Below, in pieces: positions 8,688 through 17,397 of a DNA stretch of 64,000 nucleotides (positions within the stretch are counted from its first letter, which is position 1; every line of letters begins with the position of its first letter). Under the pieces are notes generated by a model. The model worked only from the letters and a program-made list of their open reading frames with translations. It did not search any database and was not told the DNA's origin. Made by a program: the position numbers and the translations under genes. The stretch comes from JALYUS01 sp038231255 (lineage in GTDB: Bacteria > Chloroflexota > Chloroflexia > Thermomicrobiales > JALYUS01). The stretch is taken from the NCBI GenBank assembly GCA_038231255.1, contig JBBRLR010000013.1, forward strand, positions 7,315 through 71,314, read 5' to 3'.

Positions 8688-9566
8688 ATGCAGAGCATCA
8701 AGGACGTGATACGCGGTTCGCGATTGGCGTCGTATGTCGAGGAGCGGGCGGCGGAGGCGGGTCCCGCAGGTGCCGAGGTGGAGATACCAGTCAACCGGCG
8801 GGATCGCGGCGAGGGCGACGTTTGCCCGATCTGCCACGGGGCAGGCTTTTTGCGCCTCGATGTCGAGGTCGGCCATCCTCAGTTTGGGCGCACCGTCCCC
8901 TGCGAGTGCCAGGAGCGCGAGCGAGCGGCGACACGGTACAGCGACCAGCGCTCGCATTCCAATCTCGATCACTTCGTTGATTGCACCTTCGCGACCTTCG
9001 ACAAGGATGTGCCCGGCACGCGCGAGGCGTTCATCCAGGCGAAGCAGTACAGCGAGACGTACGAACCGATCTGGATCGTGCTGTTCGGCACCTACGGGAC
9101 GGGCAAGACTCACCTCGCCGCCGCCATCGCCAACGAGGCCGTCCGCCAGCAGATGACGGTGCATTTCGGCGTCGTGCCCGATTTGCTCGACCAACTGCGC
9201 GCCGCGTACGACCCGAAAAGTGGCGTCTCCTTCGACGACCGCTTCGCCGCGATCCGCGAGGTCGGCGTCCTCATCCTGGACGACCTCGGCACGGAGAACA
9301 CGACGCCGTGGGCGCGCGAAAAACTCTTCCAGATCATCAACTACCGCGCGATGCAGAAGTTGCCTCTCGTCGTGACCAGCAACAACATCCGGCCCGATCA
9401 GAAGCAGGGCATTGACTTCCCCGGCATTGACGACCGCATCTCCTCCCGCCTCGCCGATGTCCGCATGGTGCGGCACATCCACATCCCCGCCGGTGACTAC
9501 CGCAAGCGCCAGACGGGCTACCCAACCATCATCACGCCCCGCCCACCACCACGAAGGTATCAGTGA
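8688..9566 (+). CDS. DnaC/IstB-like AAA+ ATPase, probable helicase loader, with N-terminal zinc-binding cysteines
   Basis: 292 residues. The N-terminal region has CPICH (Cys46, Cys49) and CEC (Cys72, Cys74), a four-cysteine set likely to bind zinc. An AAA+ domain follows with Walker A GTYGTGKTH (about 135-143), Walker B VLILDDLG (about 196) and TSNN sensor 1. This fits the DnaC/DnaI/IstB clade that opens and loads the DnaB ring. Its place right after dnaB supports a loader role rather than a transposon IstB role; no istA is present. The start has GGAGAG upstream. The C-terminus ends in a basic proline-rich tail. Confidence 0.85.
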   Translation: MQSIKDVIRGSRLASYVEERAAEAGPAGAEVEIPVNRRDRGEGDVCPICHGAGFLRLDVEVGHPQFGRTVPCECQERERAATRYSDQRSHSNLDHFVDCTFATFDKDVPGTREAFIQAKQYSETYEPIWIVLFGTYGTGKTHLAAAIANEAVRQQMTVHFGVVPDLLDQLRAAYDPKSGVSFDDRFAAIREVGVLILDDLGTENTTPWAREKLFQIINYRAMQKLPLVVTSNNIRPDQKQGIDFPGIDDRISSRLADVRMVRHIHIPAGDYRKRQTGYPTIITPRPPPRRYQ

Positions 9567-9628
9567 ACGAGTAACGAGAGGTTTCGCTCCCGTCTCGTTA
9601 CTCGCTACTCATTACTCGTTACTTCCAC
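9564..9628. repeat. GAGTAACGAG / CTCGTTACTC inverted repeat
   Basis: Begins at the loader gene's stop codon: GAACGAGTAACGAGAGG, then a short spacer, then CTCGTTACTCGCTACTC and further CTCGTTAC copies. Related wording occurs at 440-470. It probably folds into a hairpin in mRNA. Confidence 0.6.
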
Positions 9629-9657
9629 CCGCGTAGTCACATCATGAAACCGCGTGC

Positions 9658-9663
9658 TACAAT
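9658..9663 (+). promoter_or_regulatory. Extended -10 upstream of cdaA
   Basis: TGCTACAAT gives a TGn extended -10 with TACAAT at 9658-9663; only a poor -35 is visible. The leader to cdaA then contains a 7-bp GACGCAC/GTGCGTC stem. Confidence 0.4.
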
Positions 9664-9767
9664 GGCGACCGACGCACGCGCAGTCTGCTGTGCGTCCTTG
9701 TGGCCGACTCCGCGCAGCTAGAGACGCCACGCCCCACACGCGCGGCAAAGGAGCGGAACGCGCGCAG

Positions 9768-10691
9768 ATGACACCGCTACTGATCGCCTTCGAACTGCCG
9801 TGGATATTCACGCGCCTGACGCCGCTCGCACTCCTGGATATCATGGTCGTGGCGGTCATCTTCTTCTGGCTGCTTACCGTGGCGCGCGGGACACGGGCGA
9901 TGCCTCTCTTGCGTGGCATCGCCATCCTACTCGGCATGATCGCGATCTTGTCCAGCATCCTTGCGCTCACGGCGCTCCGGCGTCTCCTCGAGATCTCCTT
10001 CCCCGCCCTGGTGATTGCCGTGCCGGTGATCTTCCAGCCGGAGTTGCGGCGCGCCCTGGAACAACTGGGGCAGACACGCACCTGGCTCAATCTCCCCTTT
10101 TCCAGCACCGATGAGGACATCGGCAAGACGATTGACGAGATCGCCCGCGCCGTCGTCCAACTGTCGCGACAGCGGATCGGCGCGCTGATCGTCATCGAGC
10201 GCGAAACGGGCTTGCAGGACTACGCGGATCGCGGCGTGCCGGAAGACGCTATTTTGACGCGGCAAACGCTGATCCAGATTTTCACGCCGAACACCCCGCT
10301 GCACGACGGCGCGGTGATCGTGCGACAGAACCGCATCCTCGCCGCCGCCTGCGTCCTGCCGCTCACCGAAGCGCCGATCGGCGGGACGCTCGGCACGCGC
10401 CACCGCGCGGCGGTCGGCATCAGCGAGGCGTCGGATGCCATCGCGATCGTCGTATCCGAAGAAACGGGTCAGATCGCGATGGCGCTTGGCGGACGACTCC
10501 AGCGCGACCTGACGCACGACCGACTCAAGGGAGCCCTGCGCGCGCTCTTGCGGGTGGATCGTAATGGGTGGGGCGATCGCGGCGGCAATGGCCGCCCGCA
10601 CCTCTTCCCGCGCAATCCGCGCGGCCCTCGGAAACCGCGCGATGGCAAGACGGAGGCAACCGCCGATGGCGAGCGCCCAGCAGCAGACTAA
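9768..10691 (+). CDS. cdaA: Diadenylate cyclase CdaA (c-di-AMP synthase)
   Basis: 307 residues. Three membrane segments lie in the first 90 residues, followed by the DAC (DisA_N) catalytic domain with the diagnostic DGA (180-182, in PLHDGAVIV) and RHR (211-213, in GTRHRAAVGIS) motifs. It condenses two ATP to cyclic di-AMP at the inner face of the membrane, controlling osmolyte and potassium balance and envelope homeostasis. The ATG at 9768 follows AAAGGAGCGG. The next gene encodes a YbbR-domain protein and overlaps it by 26 bases, the classic cdaA-cdaR pair. The third usual partner, glmM, is absent here. The C-terminal 40 residues are an Arg/Gly/Pro-rich tail within the overlap region. Confidence 0.94.
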   Translation: MTPLLIAFELPWIFTRLTPLALLDIMVVAVIFFWLLTVARGTRAMPLLRGIAILLGMIAILSSILALTALRRLLEISFPALVIAVPVIFQPELRRALEQLGQTRTWLNLPFSSTDEDIGKTIDEIARAVVQLSRQRIGALIVIERETGLQDYADRGVPEDAILTRQTLIQIFTPNTPLHDGAVIVRQNRILAAACVLPLTEAPIGGTLGTRHRAAVGISEASDAIAIVVSEETGQIAMALGGRLQRDLTHDRLKGALRALLRVDRNGWGDRGGNGRPHLFPRNPRGPRKPRDGKTEATADGERPAAD

Positions 10692-12000
10692 CCGATCTAC
10701 TTCGAGTGGCGTGCTTAGTCGCGCGATACTCGCGGTCGTGCTCGCCTTCGGCTTCTGGGCGTGGGTGACCAACAACAACGATCCCGACCGCCGGCAGGAT
10801 TTCCCCACTGTACTCGTCATCGAGAACAATCTGCCCGACGGCCTCGCCGCCACGTCGCTCAGCCCGAACGCCGTCACTATCTCGGTCTGGGGACCGCGCA
10901 GCGTCGTGCAGAATGCGCAGGCGGGTAATGTCTCGGCGACGATTGATTTCAAAGAGATCAAGCCGGGCATCCAGCGGGTGCCGATCCATGTGCAGAGTAA
11001 CCTAAGCAATTTGCGAAAAAAGAGCGCCGACCCCATGAGCGTGCAGGTGACGATCGAGCAGAGCATTGAGAAAACGCTGCCCGTCACCGTGCCAATGCCG
11101 ACGCAATCGGGCGTCAAGGTGAATAGCGTCGCTGCCACGCCGCCCGTTGTTCAGGTGAGTGGGCCGGAAAGCAAGGTGAACAGCGTCACACAGCTCGTCG
11201 CGGCATTTGAGATCGGAGATCGCACGGCGAACTTCACAAGCCCGCCCGTAGATGTCAAGGCGCTGGACGCGAGCGGGCGGGAAGTCAGTGGTGTCACGCT
11301 TTCACCGTCGCGTGTGGCCGTCACCGCCGATATCACCGACAACCGCAACGAGCGCACCGTGCCCGTCAGCACCGCAGATCTCGTCGGTACGCCTGCGCCA
11401 GGGCATATCTTCAACGGTTTTGACTCGATCCCCCAGGTGACGATTACCGGCGATCCGCAGGTCATCCGCAGCATCGTGAACATCCCGACACAGCCGATCT
11501 CGATTGACGGATTGAGTCAAAACAAGGTAATTACCGTGCAGCTGGACACCACGAAACTGCCGCCCGGCGTCACGATCAAAAACGCTGTTACCAGTGTACA
11601 GGTGCAGGCGAACATCGTTGAGATCACGCAGAACATTGACTTGAAGGTGCGCATTCAGCCTGTTAACTTGCGGCCGGGGTTGCAGCCGTCCCTTTCACAG
11701 GCCGAAGCGACCGTCACACTGCGCGGCACGCGGCAGCAACTCGATCAGATCAACGGGACAAACATCCTTGCCCTCGTCAACCTCGCCGGTTTCACTGGGC
11801 CAAGCGCGGCGAAAGATGTCCCGGTAGATATTCAGTTGCCGAGCGGAAGCCCGGTGCAGATCGTCAAGGTGGATCCGTCGTCCATCCAGGTGACCGTCAC
11901 CGCCCTCCCGACGCCCACCCCGATTCCCACATCCACTCCACGACCGACCCCAACGCCGACCGTAACCCCGCGACCGCCTACCGCAACCGCAGCACCGTAA
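10666..12000 (+). CDS. cdaR: YbbR-domain protein (CdaR-like regulator of CdaA)
   Basis: 444 residues. A single N-terminal membrane helix (about 15-35, LSRAILAVVLAFGFWAWV) anchors about four consecutive extracellular YbbR beta-domains. A long Pro/Thr tail (PTPTPIPTSTPRP) ends the protein, possibly a wall-spanning or glycosylated segment. CdaR proteins contact CdaA and tune c-di-AMP output in Firmicutes; the same role here is inferred from the overlapping gene order. Several upstream in-frame ATGs exist; I chose 10666 because GGAGG lies 7 bases upstream and the helix then sits at a normal distance from the N-terminus. Confidence 0.88.
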   Translation: MASAQQQTNRSTSSGVLSRAILAVVLAFGFWAWVTNNNDPDRRQDFPTVLVIENNLPDGLAATSLSPNAVTISVWGPRSVVQNAQAGNVSATIDFKEIKPGIQRVPIHVQSNLSNLRKKSADPMSVQVTIEQSIEKTLPVTVPMPTQSGVKVNSVAATPPVVQVSGPESKVNSVTQLVAAFEIGDRTANFTSPPVDVKALDASGREVSGVTLSPSRVAVTADITDNRNERTVPVSTADLVGTPAPGHIFNGFDSIPQVTITGDPQVIRSIVNIPTQPISIDGLSQNKVITVQLDTTKLPPGVTIKNAVTSVQVQANIVEITQNIDLKVRIQPVNLRPGLQPSLSQAEATVTLRGTRQQLDQINGTNILALVNLAGFTGPSAAKDVPVDIQLPSGSPVQIVKVDPSSIQVTVTALPTPTPIPTSTPRPTPTPTVTPRPPTATAAP

Positions 12001-12024
12001 GTGCACTTTCCGACCTGATACCTA

Positions 12025-12062
12025 CCCCCCAACCCCCTCCCAACGCGGGAGGGGGAGCCGGA
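12025..12062. repeat. GC-rich REP-like palindrome after the YbbR gene
   Basis: CCCCCTCCC, an ACGC loop, then GGGAGGGGG. It is the single-copy form of the repeat family seen at 13.5, 45.8 and 59.6 kb, here just downstream of a stop codon. Confidence 0.65.
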
Positions 12063-12094
12063 CGTCCATCCCCGCGTCGGGGGTGAGTATCCCC

Positions 12095-12139
12095 TTGATG
12101 AAATACCTCGATTGTCTTATCATTAGAATTGCTAATAAG
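12095..12139 (+). promoter_or_regulatory. Promoter with overlapping AT-rich operator-like palindrome, before the MFS gene
   Basis: TTGATG (12095-12100), 17-base spacer, TATCAT (12118-12123). Overlapping and following the -10 is CTTATCATTAG-AATTG-CTAATAAG, with perfect ATTAG/CTAAT half-sites 5 bases apart. The layout suits repression by a MarR- or TetR-type regulator not encoded here. Confidence 0.45.
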
Positions 12140-12197
12140 TCGCGTCGCGTCGCGGTTCGCGAGCGAGTGTTCACCGCGTGTGCAGGAGAAGGAGCAA

Positions 12198-13532
12198 ATG
12201 ATGCGCGGCATATCGAGCACACGAACTGTCGCATCCGCCGCTTCAGCGCCACCGGCTGTAGAGCGGCAGCCAAACGCGACAGCGGAGGAGAAAGCGCCGG
12301 GGCGTGCGCCGCGCCCGCCGCTCAAGCAAGCCTTCCGCGCGCTACGGAATCCGAACTACCGCCTTTTCTGGCTCGGCCAGGTCATCTCGATGATCGGGAC
12401 GTGGATGCAGCGGATCGCGCAAGCATGGCTCGTCCTCCGGCTGACGAACTCCCCGCTCGCCCTCGGCATCGTTACCGCCTGCCAGACGCTCCCCGTCCTG
12501 CTGCTCACGCTCTTCGGCGGCGTTATCGCGGATCGCGTACCGAAGCGGCGACTGATCATCATCACGCAGGCGGTGATGCTCGTTCAAGCATCTATCCTGG
12601 CCGCGCTCACCGCCGGGGGGTGGATCAACCTGATCGAACTCTACATCCTCGCGGCGATCCTTGGTGCCGCGACCGCGCTCGACAACCCGACGCGGCAGGC
12701 GTTCGTCAAGGAATTGGTCGGGCCGGACGATGTGCCGAACGCGGTGGCGCTCAATTCGATCGTGTTCAACACGGCACGGTTGATCGGCCCCGCGTTAGGC
12801 GGCGTGACGATTGCGGCGCTCGGCGTGGCGGGCTGCTTCACGCTCAACGCGGTCAGTTTCCTCGCCGTGATCGGCGGATTGCTGCTGATGCGCCCGGAGC
12901 GTTTCTATGAAATGCCGATCCCGCCACGGGGCAAGGTGCTGGCGCAGATCGGCGAGGGGTTGCGCTACGCCATGCGGACGCCCGACATCGCCGTGGTGAT
13001 GATTTTGATGGCGGTGATCGGCACGTTCGGCTACAACTTCACCGTGCTGCTGCCATTAATCGCCCAGTACGTGCTGCACAGCGGGCCGGCCGGTTTCGGG
13101 GCACTGACCTCTGCGATGGCCATCGGCTCACTCGTCGCCGCGATGGGGATCGCGTACAACGGCCAGGTCACGCAGCGTGCGATCATCACCGGCGCGGCGG
13201 GGTTCAGCCTGCTCCTCTTCTTCCTGGCGCTCGCCAATCGGTGGGCATTCGCGATCCCGGTGCTGATGGTACTCGGGTTTTTCAGCATCACCTTCACGGC
13301 GACGGCGAACAGCCGCTTGCAAATGCTCGCCCCCCCGCAACTGCGCGGTCGGATCATGAGCCTCTACACGATGCTCTTCCTCGGCTCGACGCCGATCGGC
13401 AGCCTTGTGCTCGGTACGCTCGCCGAACATCAGGGCGTGCGGGTCGCTATCGCGGAAGTCGCCGTACTCTGCGCCGTCGGCACGATCGGCGGCTGGCTCT
13501 ACATCCGCCGCCAGCAGGCGCGGGGAACCTAA
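12198..13532 (+). CDS. Major facilitator superfamily exporter, EntS/MFS_3 type
   Basis: 444 residues. A hydrophilic Ala/Pro-rich N-terminus of about 45 residues is followed by 12 predicted membrane helices in two halves. The loop between helices 2 and 3 reads GGVIADRVPKRRLI, the MFS signature, and DNPTRQAFVKELVG is typical of the EntS/MFS_3 (enterobactin-type) exporter group. It probably exports a small amphipathic compound in exchange for protons; substrate unknown. The start at 12198 follows AGAAGGAGCAA. It is transcribed alone from an apparently regulated promoter and converges on ileS across a double-hairpin repeat that may end transcription from both sides. Confidence 0.85.
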   Translation: MMRGISSTRTVASAASAPPAVERQPNATAEEKAPGRAPRPPLKQAFRALRNPNYRLFWLGQVISMIGTWMQRIAQAWLVLRLTNSPLALGIVTACQTLPVLLLTLFGGVIADRVPKRRLIIITQAVMLVQASILAALTAGGWINLIELYILAAILGAATALDNPTRQAFVKELVGPDDVPNAVALNSIVFNTARLIGPALGGVTIAALGVAGCFTLNAVSFLAVIGGLLLMRPERFYEMPIPPRGKVLAQIGEGLRYAMRTPDIAVVMILMAVIGTFGYNFTVLLPLIAQYVLHSGPAGFGALTSAMAIGSLVAAMGIAYNGQVTQRAIITGAAGFSLLLFFLALANRWAFAIPVLMVLGFFSITFTATANSRLQMLAPPQLRGRIMSLYTMLFLGSTPIGSLVLGTLAEHQGVRVAIAEVAVLCAVGTIGGWLYIRRQQARGT

Positions 13533-13672
13533 CCCCGGCCCCTTCCGTTCCTTGGCGTGGGAAGGGGAGGGGAGCCGCTGGAATATTCGGGCACGATGTG
13601 AAACGCCTCGGTATCGCGATGAGTCACCCCTTCCCACGCCAAGGAACGGAAGGGGCCGGGGTTAGGTTCCCC
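13530..13672. repeat. REPIN-like double hairpin between convergent MFS and ileS genes
   Basis: Two roughly 40-base GC-rich arms are reverse complements of each other (left about 13531-13572, right about 13629-13668) around a 55-base spacer. Each arm is itself an imperfect C-rich/G-rich hairpin. The spacer's right half (AACGCCTCGGTATCGCG then GAGTCA) is almost identical to the spacer of the element at 45754-45881. It fills the whole gap between the two stop codons. Confidence 0.8.
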
Positions 13673-16600
13673 TTACTCCTCATCTCCTTCACTAACGTGG
13701 GCCGAGCCGCCAGCGAGGATGCCGGACTTTTCCAGACCGATGACGAGTGGGACGCCGCCGAGGGTGACGGCGGTTGTCGCCGCGCCTTCCGGCACCGGGG
13801 CGACGGTGAAGCGCGTCGCCAGCGTTTCGCCGCTGATGTACGGCTCGTACTCATCGAGCATCGCGCGCGTTTCCGTGTCGTCCTCGTTCTCGGTGTCCAT
13901 CGCGACCCAGAGGGCGATGGTATCCTCAATATTGAGTCCCGCCGCCTTGCGCGCATCCTGGATGGCCCGGACGAGATCGCGCGCCATCCCTTCGCGCACG
14001 AGTGCGGGCGTCAGTGCTGTGTCGAGGGCGACGGTGTAGCCGCCTTCCTCCATCACTGCGTACCCTTCGCGCTCGACGGCGTCCACGAGCAGTTCGTCCG
14101 GTTCGAGGACGATGTCTTCCGTTACGGACACCGATCCGCCCACCGCGACACGACGCGCGACATCGTTCGGATCCATCACCGCCAGTGCAGCATCAATCTC
14201 GCGTAGTCGCTTCCCGTACTTCCGACCAAGGATCGGGTAATTGGCACGAACTTTATAGGAGACGACCTCCTCGCCCGCCGCCAGCGGTTCGACCGCCTTG
14301 ACGTTCAATTCCTCCTTCAACTGATCCGCGAGGCGCATCAAGGCGTCCTGCTCCGCCGCGTCCCGCGCATGGACAAGGAGGCGGGCGAGCGGCTGGCGCA
14401 CCTTCAGATTTGCCTTCATCCGCGCCGCCCGGCCGAGCGAGACGGTCTGGACGACGGCGCGCACATCGCGGCTCAGGCCGCGATCAATCAGGGCGGCGTC
14501 CGCCACCGGCCAATCGCGCAGATGGACGGAGTCGGCGGCATCCGGCGCGACGGAGCAGACGAGGTTACGGTACATCGCCTCCGCCAGAAAGGGAGTGAAG
14601 GGTGCGAGCAGGTGCGCGACGGTGACGAGGCATTCGTAGAGCGTCGCGTAGGCGGCGTTCTTGTCCGCGTCGCTCTCTGTCTTCCAGAAGCGGCGGCGCG
14701 AGCGACGGATGTACCAGTTCGAGAGGTCATCCACGAACCGCTCGATGGCGCGGCCGCTCGTCGTCACGTCGTACGCCTCCATCCCCGCCGTCACGGTTTC
14801 GATCAACTGGTGTAGTTCGGAGAGCACCCAGCGATCCAGTTCGGGCCGCTCGGCGACGGGGAGCACGGCGGACGCCCCTTGGGCGGTATGCGGCGTCCAG
14901 CCATCGAGTCGCGCGTAGGTGACAAAGAAAGAATACGAGTTCCAAAGTGTCAGCATGAATTTGGAGACTGTTTCCCGCACGAGGTCCATGCTGAAGCGGC
15001 GCGGGTTGCCGGGGGGCGCGGCGGTGAAGAAGTACCAGCGCGTCGCATCCGCGCCGTGCGTCGCCATCAGTTCCCACGGGTCCACGACATTGCCGCGCGA
15101 CTTGCTCATCTTCGAGCCGTCCGGCCCGAGGATATGACCGAGACAGATGACATTCTTGTACGCCGGCGAATGCTCCAATGCGCTGGCAATCGCATGGAGG
15201 GAATAAAACCAGCCGCGCGTCTGATCCACCGCCTCGCAGATGTAATCCGCCGGGAAGTCTCGCGCGAACTCCGCCTGCTGCTCAAAGGGATAGTGGAACT
15301 GCGCGAACGGCATCGAACCCGAATCGAACCAGGTGTCAATTACTTCCGGCACGCGGCGCATGGTCGAGCCGTCGTGCGGGGAGCGGATGCGCACGGCGTC
15401 AATGTACGGGCGGTGCAGATCGTCCGGCAGCGGGTCGAGCGACAGTTCCCGCAGTTCATCGAGCGAGCCGATGCAGTGCATGCCGCCCGTCGTCTCGGAG
15501 ATCCAGACGGGCAGCGGCGTGCCCCAGTAGCGGTTGCGGGAAAGCGCCCAGTCGTTGACATTTGCCAGCCACGTCCCGAAGCGCCCTTCCCGGTAATGCT
15601 CCGGCACCCAGTTGATCTCGCTGTTCGTTTGCAGCAGCAGGTCGCGCTCGCGGGACATGGCGATGAACCAGGTCGAAAGGGCGTAGTAGATCAGCGGCGT
15701 ATCGCACCGCCAGCAGTGGGGGTACTGATGCCGGTAAGGCTGGACGCGGTAGAGGTCTCCCGATTCTTTCAGGTGCCGGATGATGACGGGATCGGCGGCT
15801 TTGTCCTGCTTCGCGTCGCGCGGCTTGACAGCTAACCCGGCGAAGTCCGTCACGTCCGCCGTGAAATGCCCCGTCAGATCCACCGGCTGCAAAACGGGCA
15901 GATCGTTCGCGCGGCCCACTTCGAGGTCGTCCTCACCGAAGGCGGGGGCGATGTGGACCATGCCCGTGCCGTCGTCCGCCGTCACGTAGTCGCCTGGCAC
16001 GACGCGATAGGCGGGCTTGTCCGGCGTGATGAAGGTGAAGAGCGGTCGGTACGTCTGCCCGATCAGCGCGGAGGCCGGGAAGGTGCGCAGCACCTCATAC
16101 TCCCCCGCGCCGAGCACCGCATCCAACAATGCCTCGGCGACGACGAACTGCTCGCCGTTCTGCCGCGCGAGGGCGTAGGTGAAGCCGGGGTTGACGGCGA
16201 CCGCGACATTGCCGGGCAACGTCCACGGCGTCGTCGTCCAGACGAGCAGGCTCGCTGGCCCGCCGAAGAGGGTATCATCGGTGAGGCGCATACGCACATA
16301 GACCGAGTTGTCGTCAATCTCCTTGTACCCCTGCGCGACCTCGTGCGTCGAGAGAGGTGTGCCGCAGCGCGGGCAGTATGGGACGACCTTGTACCCCTGA
16401 TAGAGCATGCCGTCGTCCCAGAAACGGCGCAGCAGGTTCCAGACGGACTCGATGTAGTTCGTGCCCATCGTCCAGTACGGATGCTCCAGGTCGCACCAGT
16501 AACCGATCCGCTCCGTCAGGCGGTCGAACTCCTCGACGTAGGTGAGGACGGACGCGCGGCACTGCTCGATGAACCGCTCGACGCCGTACGCCTCGATATC

Positions 16601-16939
16601 GCTCTTGGAGCGCGAGCCGATCTGCTTCTCGACCTCAATTTCCACCGGCAAACCGTGGCAGTCCCACCCGGCGATGCGCGGCGCCTGATAGCCGCGCATC
16701 GTCTTGTAGCGCGGGAACAGGTCCTTGAAAACGCGCGCGAGGATGTGGTGCGTGCCGGGGCGGCCATTCGCCGTCGGCGGCCCCTCATAGAAGGAGAAGT
16801 TCGGCCCCCCCTCTCGCAGGGCGATGGAGCGGCGGAAGGTGTCATTCTCTCGCCAGAACGCGAGAATTCCTTCCTCCAACGCCGGGAACGAGACCCGCGT
16901 ATCCACCGGATCAAATGTCGGATGCGTTTTGGTACTCAT
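13673..16939 (-). CDS. ileS: Isoleucyl-tRNA synthetase, eukaryote-like (type 2)
   Basis: 1088 residues, charging tRNA-Ile. The class I signature is GTHH (62-65) within GRPGTHHILARV rather than the HxGH of ordinary bacterial IleRS. KMSKS is at about 609-613 (GSKMSKSRGN). A CP1 editing domain lies between them, and anticodon-binding and C-terminal domains follow. The GRPGTHH form and length mark the IleRS2 class, which is generally less sensitive to mupirocin; resistance here is inferred only. Its ATG overlaps the stop of the preceding SRA-like gene as ATGA, so translation is coupled, and both genes are downstream of an Ile T-box. Confidence 0.95.
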   Translation of the reverse strand: MSTKTHPTFDPVDTRVSFPALEEGILAFWRENDTFRRSIALREGGPNFSFYEGPPTANGRPGTHHILARVFKDLFPRYKTMRGYQAPRIAGWDCHGLPVEIEVEKQIGSRSKSDIEAYGVERFIEQCRASVLTYVEEFDRLTERIGYWCDLEHPYWTMGTNYIESVWNLLRRFWDDGMLYQGYKVVPYCPRCGTPLSTHEVAQGYKEIDDNSVYVRMRLTDDTLFGGPASLLVWTTTPWTLPGNVAVAVNPGFTYALARQNGEQFVVAEALLDAVLGAGEYEVLRTFPASALIGQTYRPLFTFITPDKPAYRVVPGDYVTADDGTGMVHIAPAFGEDDLEVGRANDLPVLQPVDLTGHFTADVTDFAGLAVKPRDAKQDKAADPVIIRHLKESGDLYRVQPYRHQYPHCWRCDTPLIYYALSTWFIAMSRERDLLLQTNSEINWVPEHYREGRFGTWLANVNDWALSRNRYWGTPLPVWISETTGGMHCIGSLDELRELSLDPLPDDLHRPYIDAVRIRSPHDGSTMRRVPEVIDTWFDSGSMPFAQFHYPFEQQAEFARDFPADYICEAVDQTRGWFYSLHAIASALEHSPAYKNVICLGHILGPDGSKMSKSRGNVVDPWELMATHGADATRWYFFTAAPPGNPRRFSMDLVRETVSKFMLTLWNSYSFFVTYARLDGWTPHTAQGASAVLPVAERPELDRWVLSELHQLIETVTAGMEAYDVTTSGRAIERFVDDLSNWYIRRSRRRFWKTESDADKNAAYATLYECLVTVAHLLAPFTPFLAEAMYRNLVCSVAPDAADSVHLRDWPVADAALIDRGLSRDVRAVVQTVSLGRAARMKANLKVRQPLARLLVHARDAAEQDALMRLADQLKEELNVKAVEPLAAGEEVVSYKVRANYPILGRKYGKRLREIDAALAVMDPNDVARRVAVGGSVSVTEDIVLEPDELLVDAVEREGYAVMEEGGYTVALDTALTPALVREGMARDLVRAIQDARKAAGLNIEDTIALWVAMDTENEDDTETRAMLDEYEPYISGETLATRFTVAPVPEGAATTAVTLGGVPLVIGLEKSGILAGGSAHVSEGDEE

Positions 16940-17337
16940 CGCTTATTCTCCCCAATCGGACGTAGACGAAAGCGCATGAGTTGTCGCCTTCCATCGGAAG
17001 ATAGAATAAACTCATGGCCGATAACATTATAGAGTCCGCAATCGTACCACTGATTTTTCTGCTTTTTCTCGAAGATGCGAATCTCGAATCCACGTTCCTC
17101 AGCGACGATCAATCCACGATTACCACGAATAGGCTGCTGATCACCATCTTGCCCTTCCCCGATATAGAAGATATCGTCCCCTTGATGCTCATCAGGATAT
17201 ACAGCGTCAGCCGCTGTATTCATCAAAATAGAGCGCGGCAACGACGCATCACTACCCACGGGTGCGTGGATCCCCGCTTGTGTCTTGTGATATTTCAGAA
17301 CATTATTCCACGTCAGCGATTGGCTATATTGCTTCAT
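16936..17337 (-). CDS. Stand-alone SRA-like (modified-base-binding) domain protein between T-box and ileS
   Basis: 133 residues, single domain. The stretch DDIFYIGEGQDGD (about 54-66) followed by RGNRGL (71-76), a strand EIRIFEKK and YDCGLYNV matches the pattern of the SRA fold in ScoMcrA-type restriction enzymes (YtGEGqxGdq, RgNkAL, VRVFR, YxGLYxV), which reads methylated or phosphorothioated DNA. No nuclease domain is present. The start is ATG 17337, with a purine-rich AAGGGA 14 bases upstream. It lies just after the T-box terminator, and its stop overlaps the ileS start, so it shares Ile-responsive control. Family assignment rests on motif recall; a related PUA-like fold without DNA binding is possible. 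Local GC is lower than its neighbours, hinting at acquisition. Confidence 0.65.
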   Translation of the reverse strand: MKQYSQSLTWNNVLKYHKTQAGIHAPVGSDASLPRSILMNTAADAVYPDEHQGDDIFYIGEGQDGDQQPIRGNRGLIVAEERGFEIRIFEKKQKNQWYDCGLYNVIGHEFILSSDGRRQLMRFRLRPIGENKR

Positions 17338-17369
17338 CTTCTCAGTTCCCTTCGTCGCTGATAGGCAAA

Positions 17370-17397
17370 CAAAAACCTCGCCCCGATAGGGACGAGG
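17370..17397 (-). terminator. T-box intrinsic terminator
   Basis: On the minus strand CCTCGTCCC-TATC-GGGGCGAGG forms a 9-bp stem (one G-T pair) followed by TTTTTG. Its 5' arm holds the TCCC that would instead pair with the T-box sequence in the antiterminator. Confidence 0.85.

Noticed and set aside
8688..9566. IstB of an IS21-type insertion sequence
   Set aside because: No IstA or terminal repeats, and the gene directly follows dnaB.
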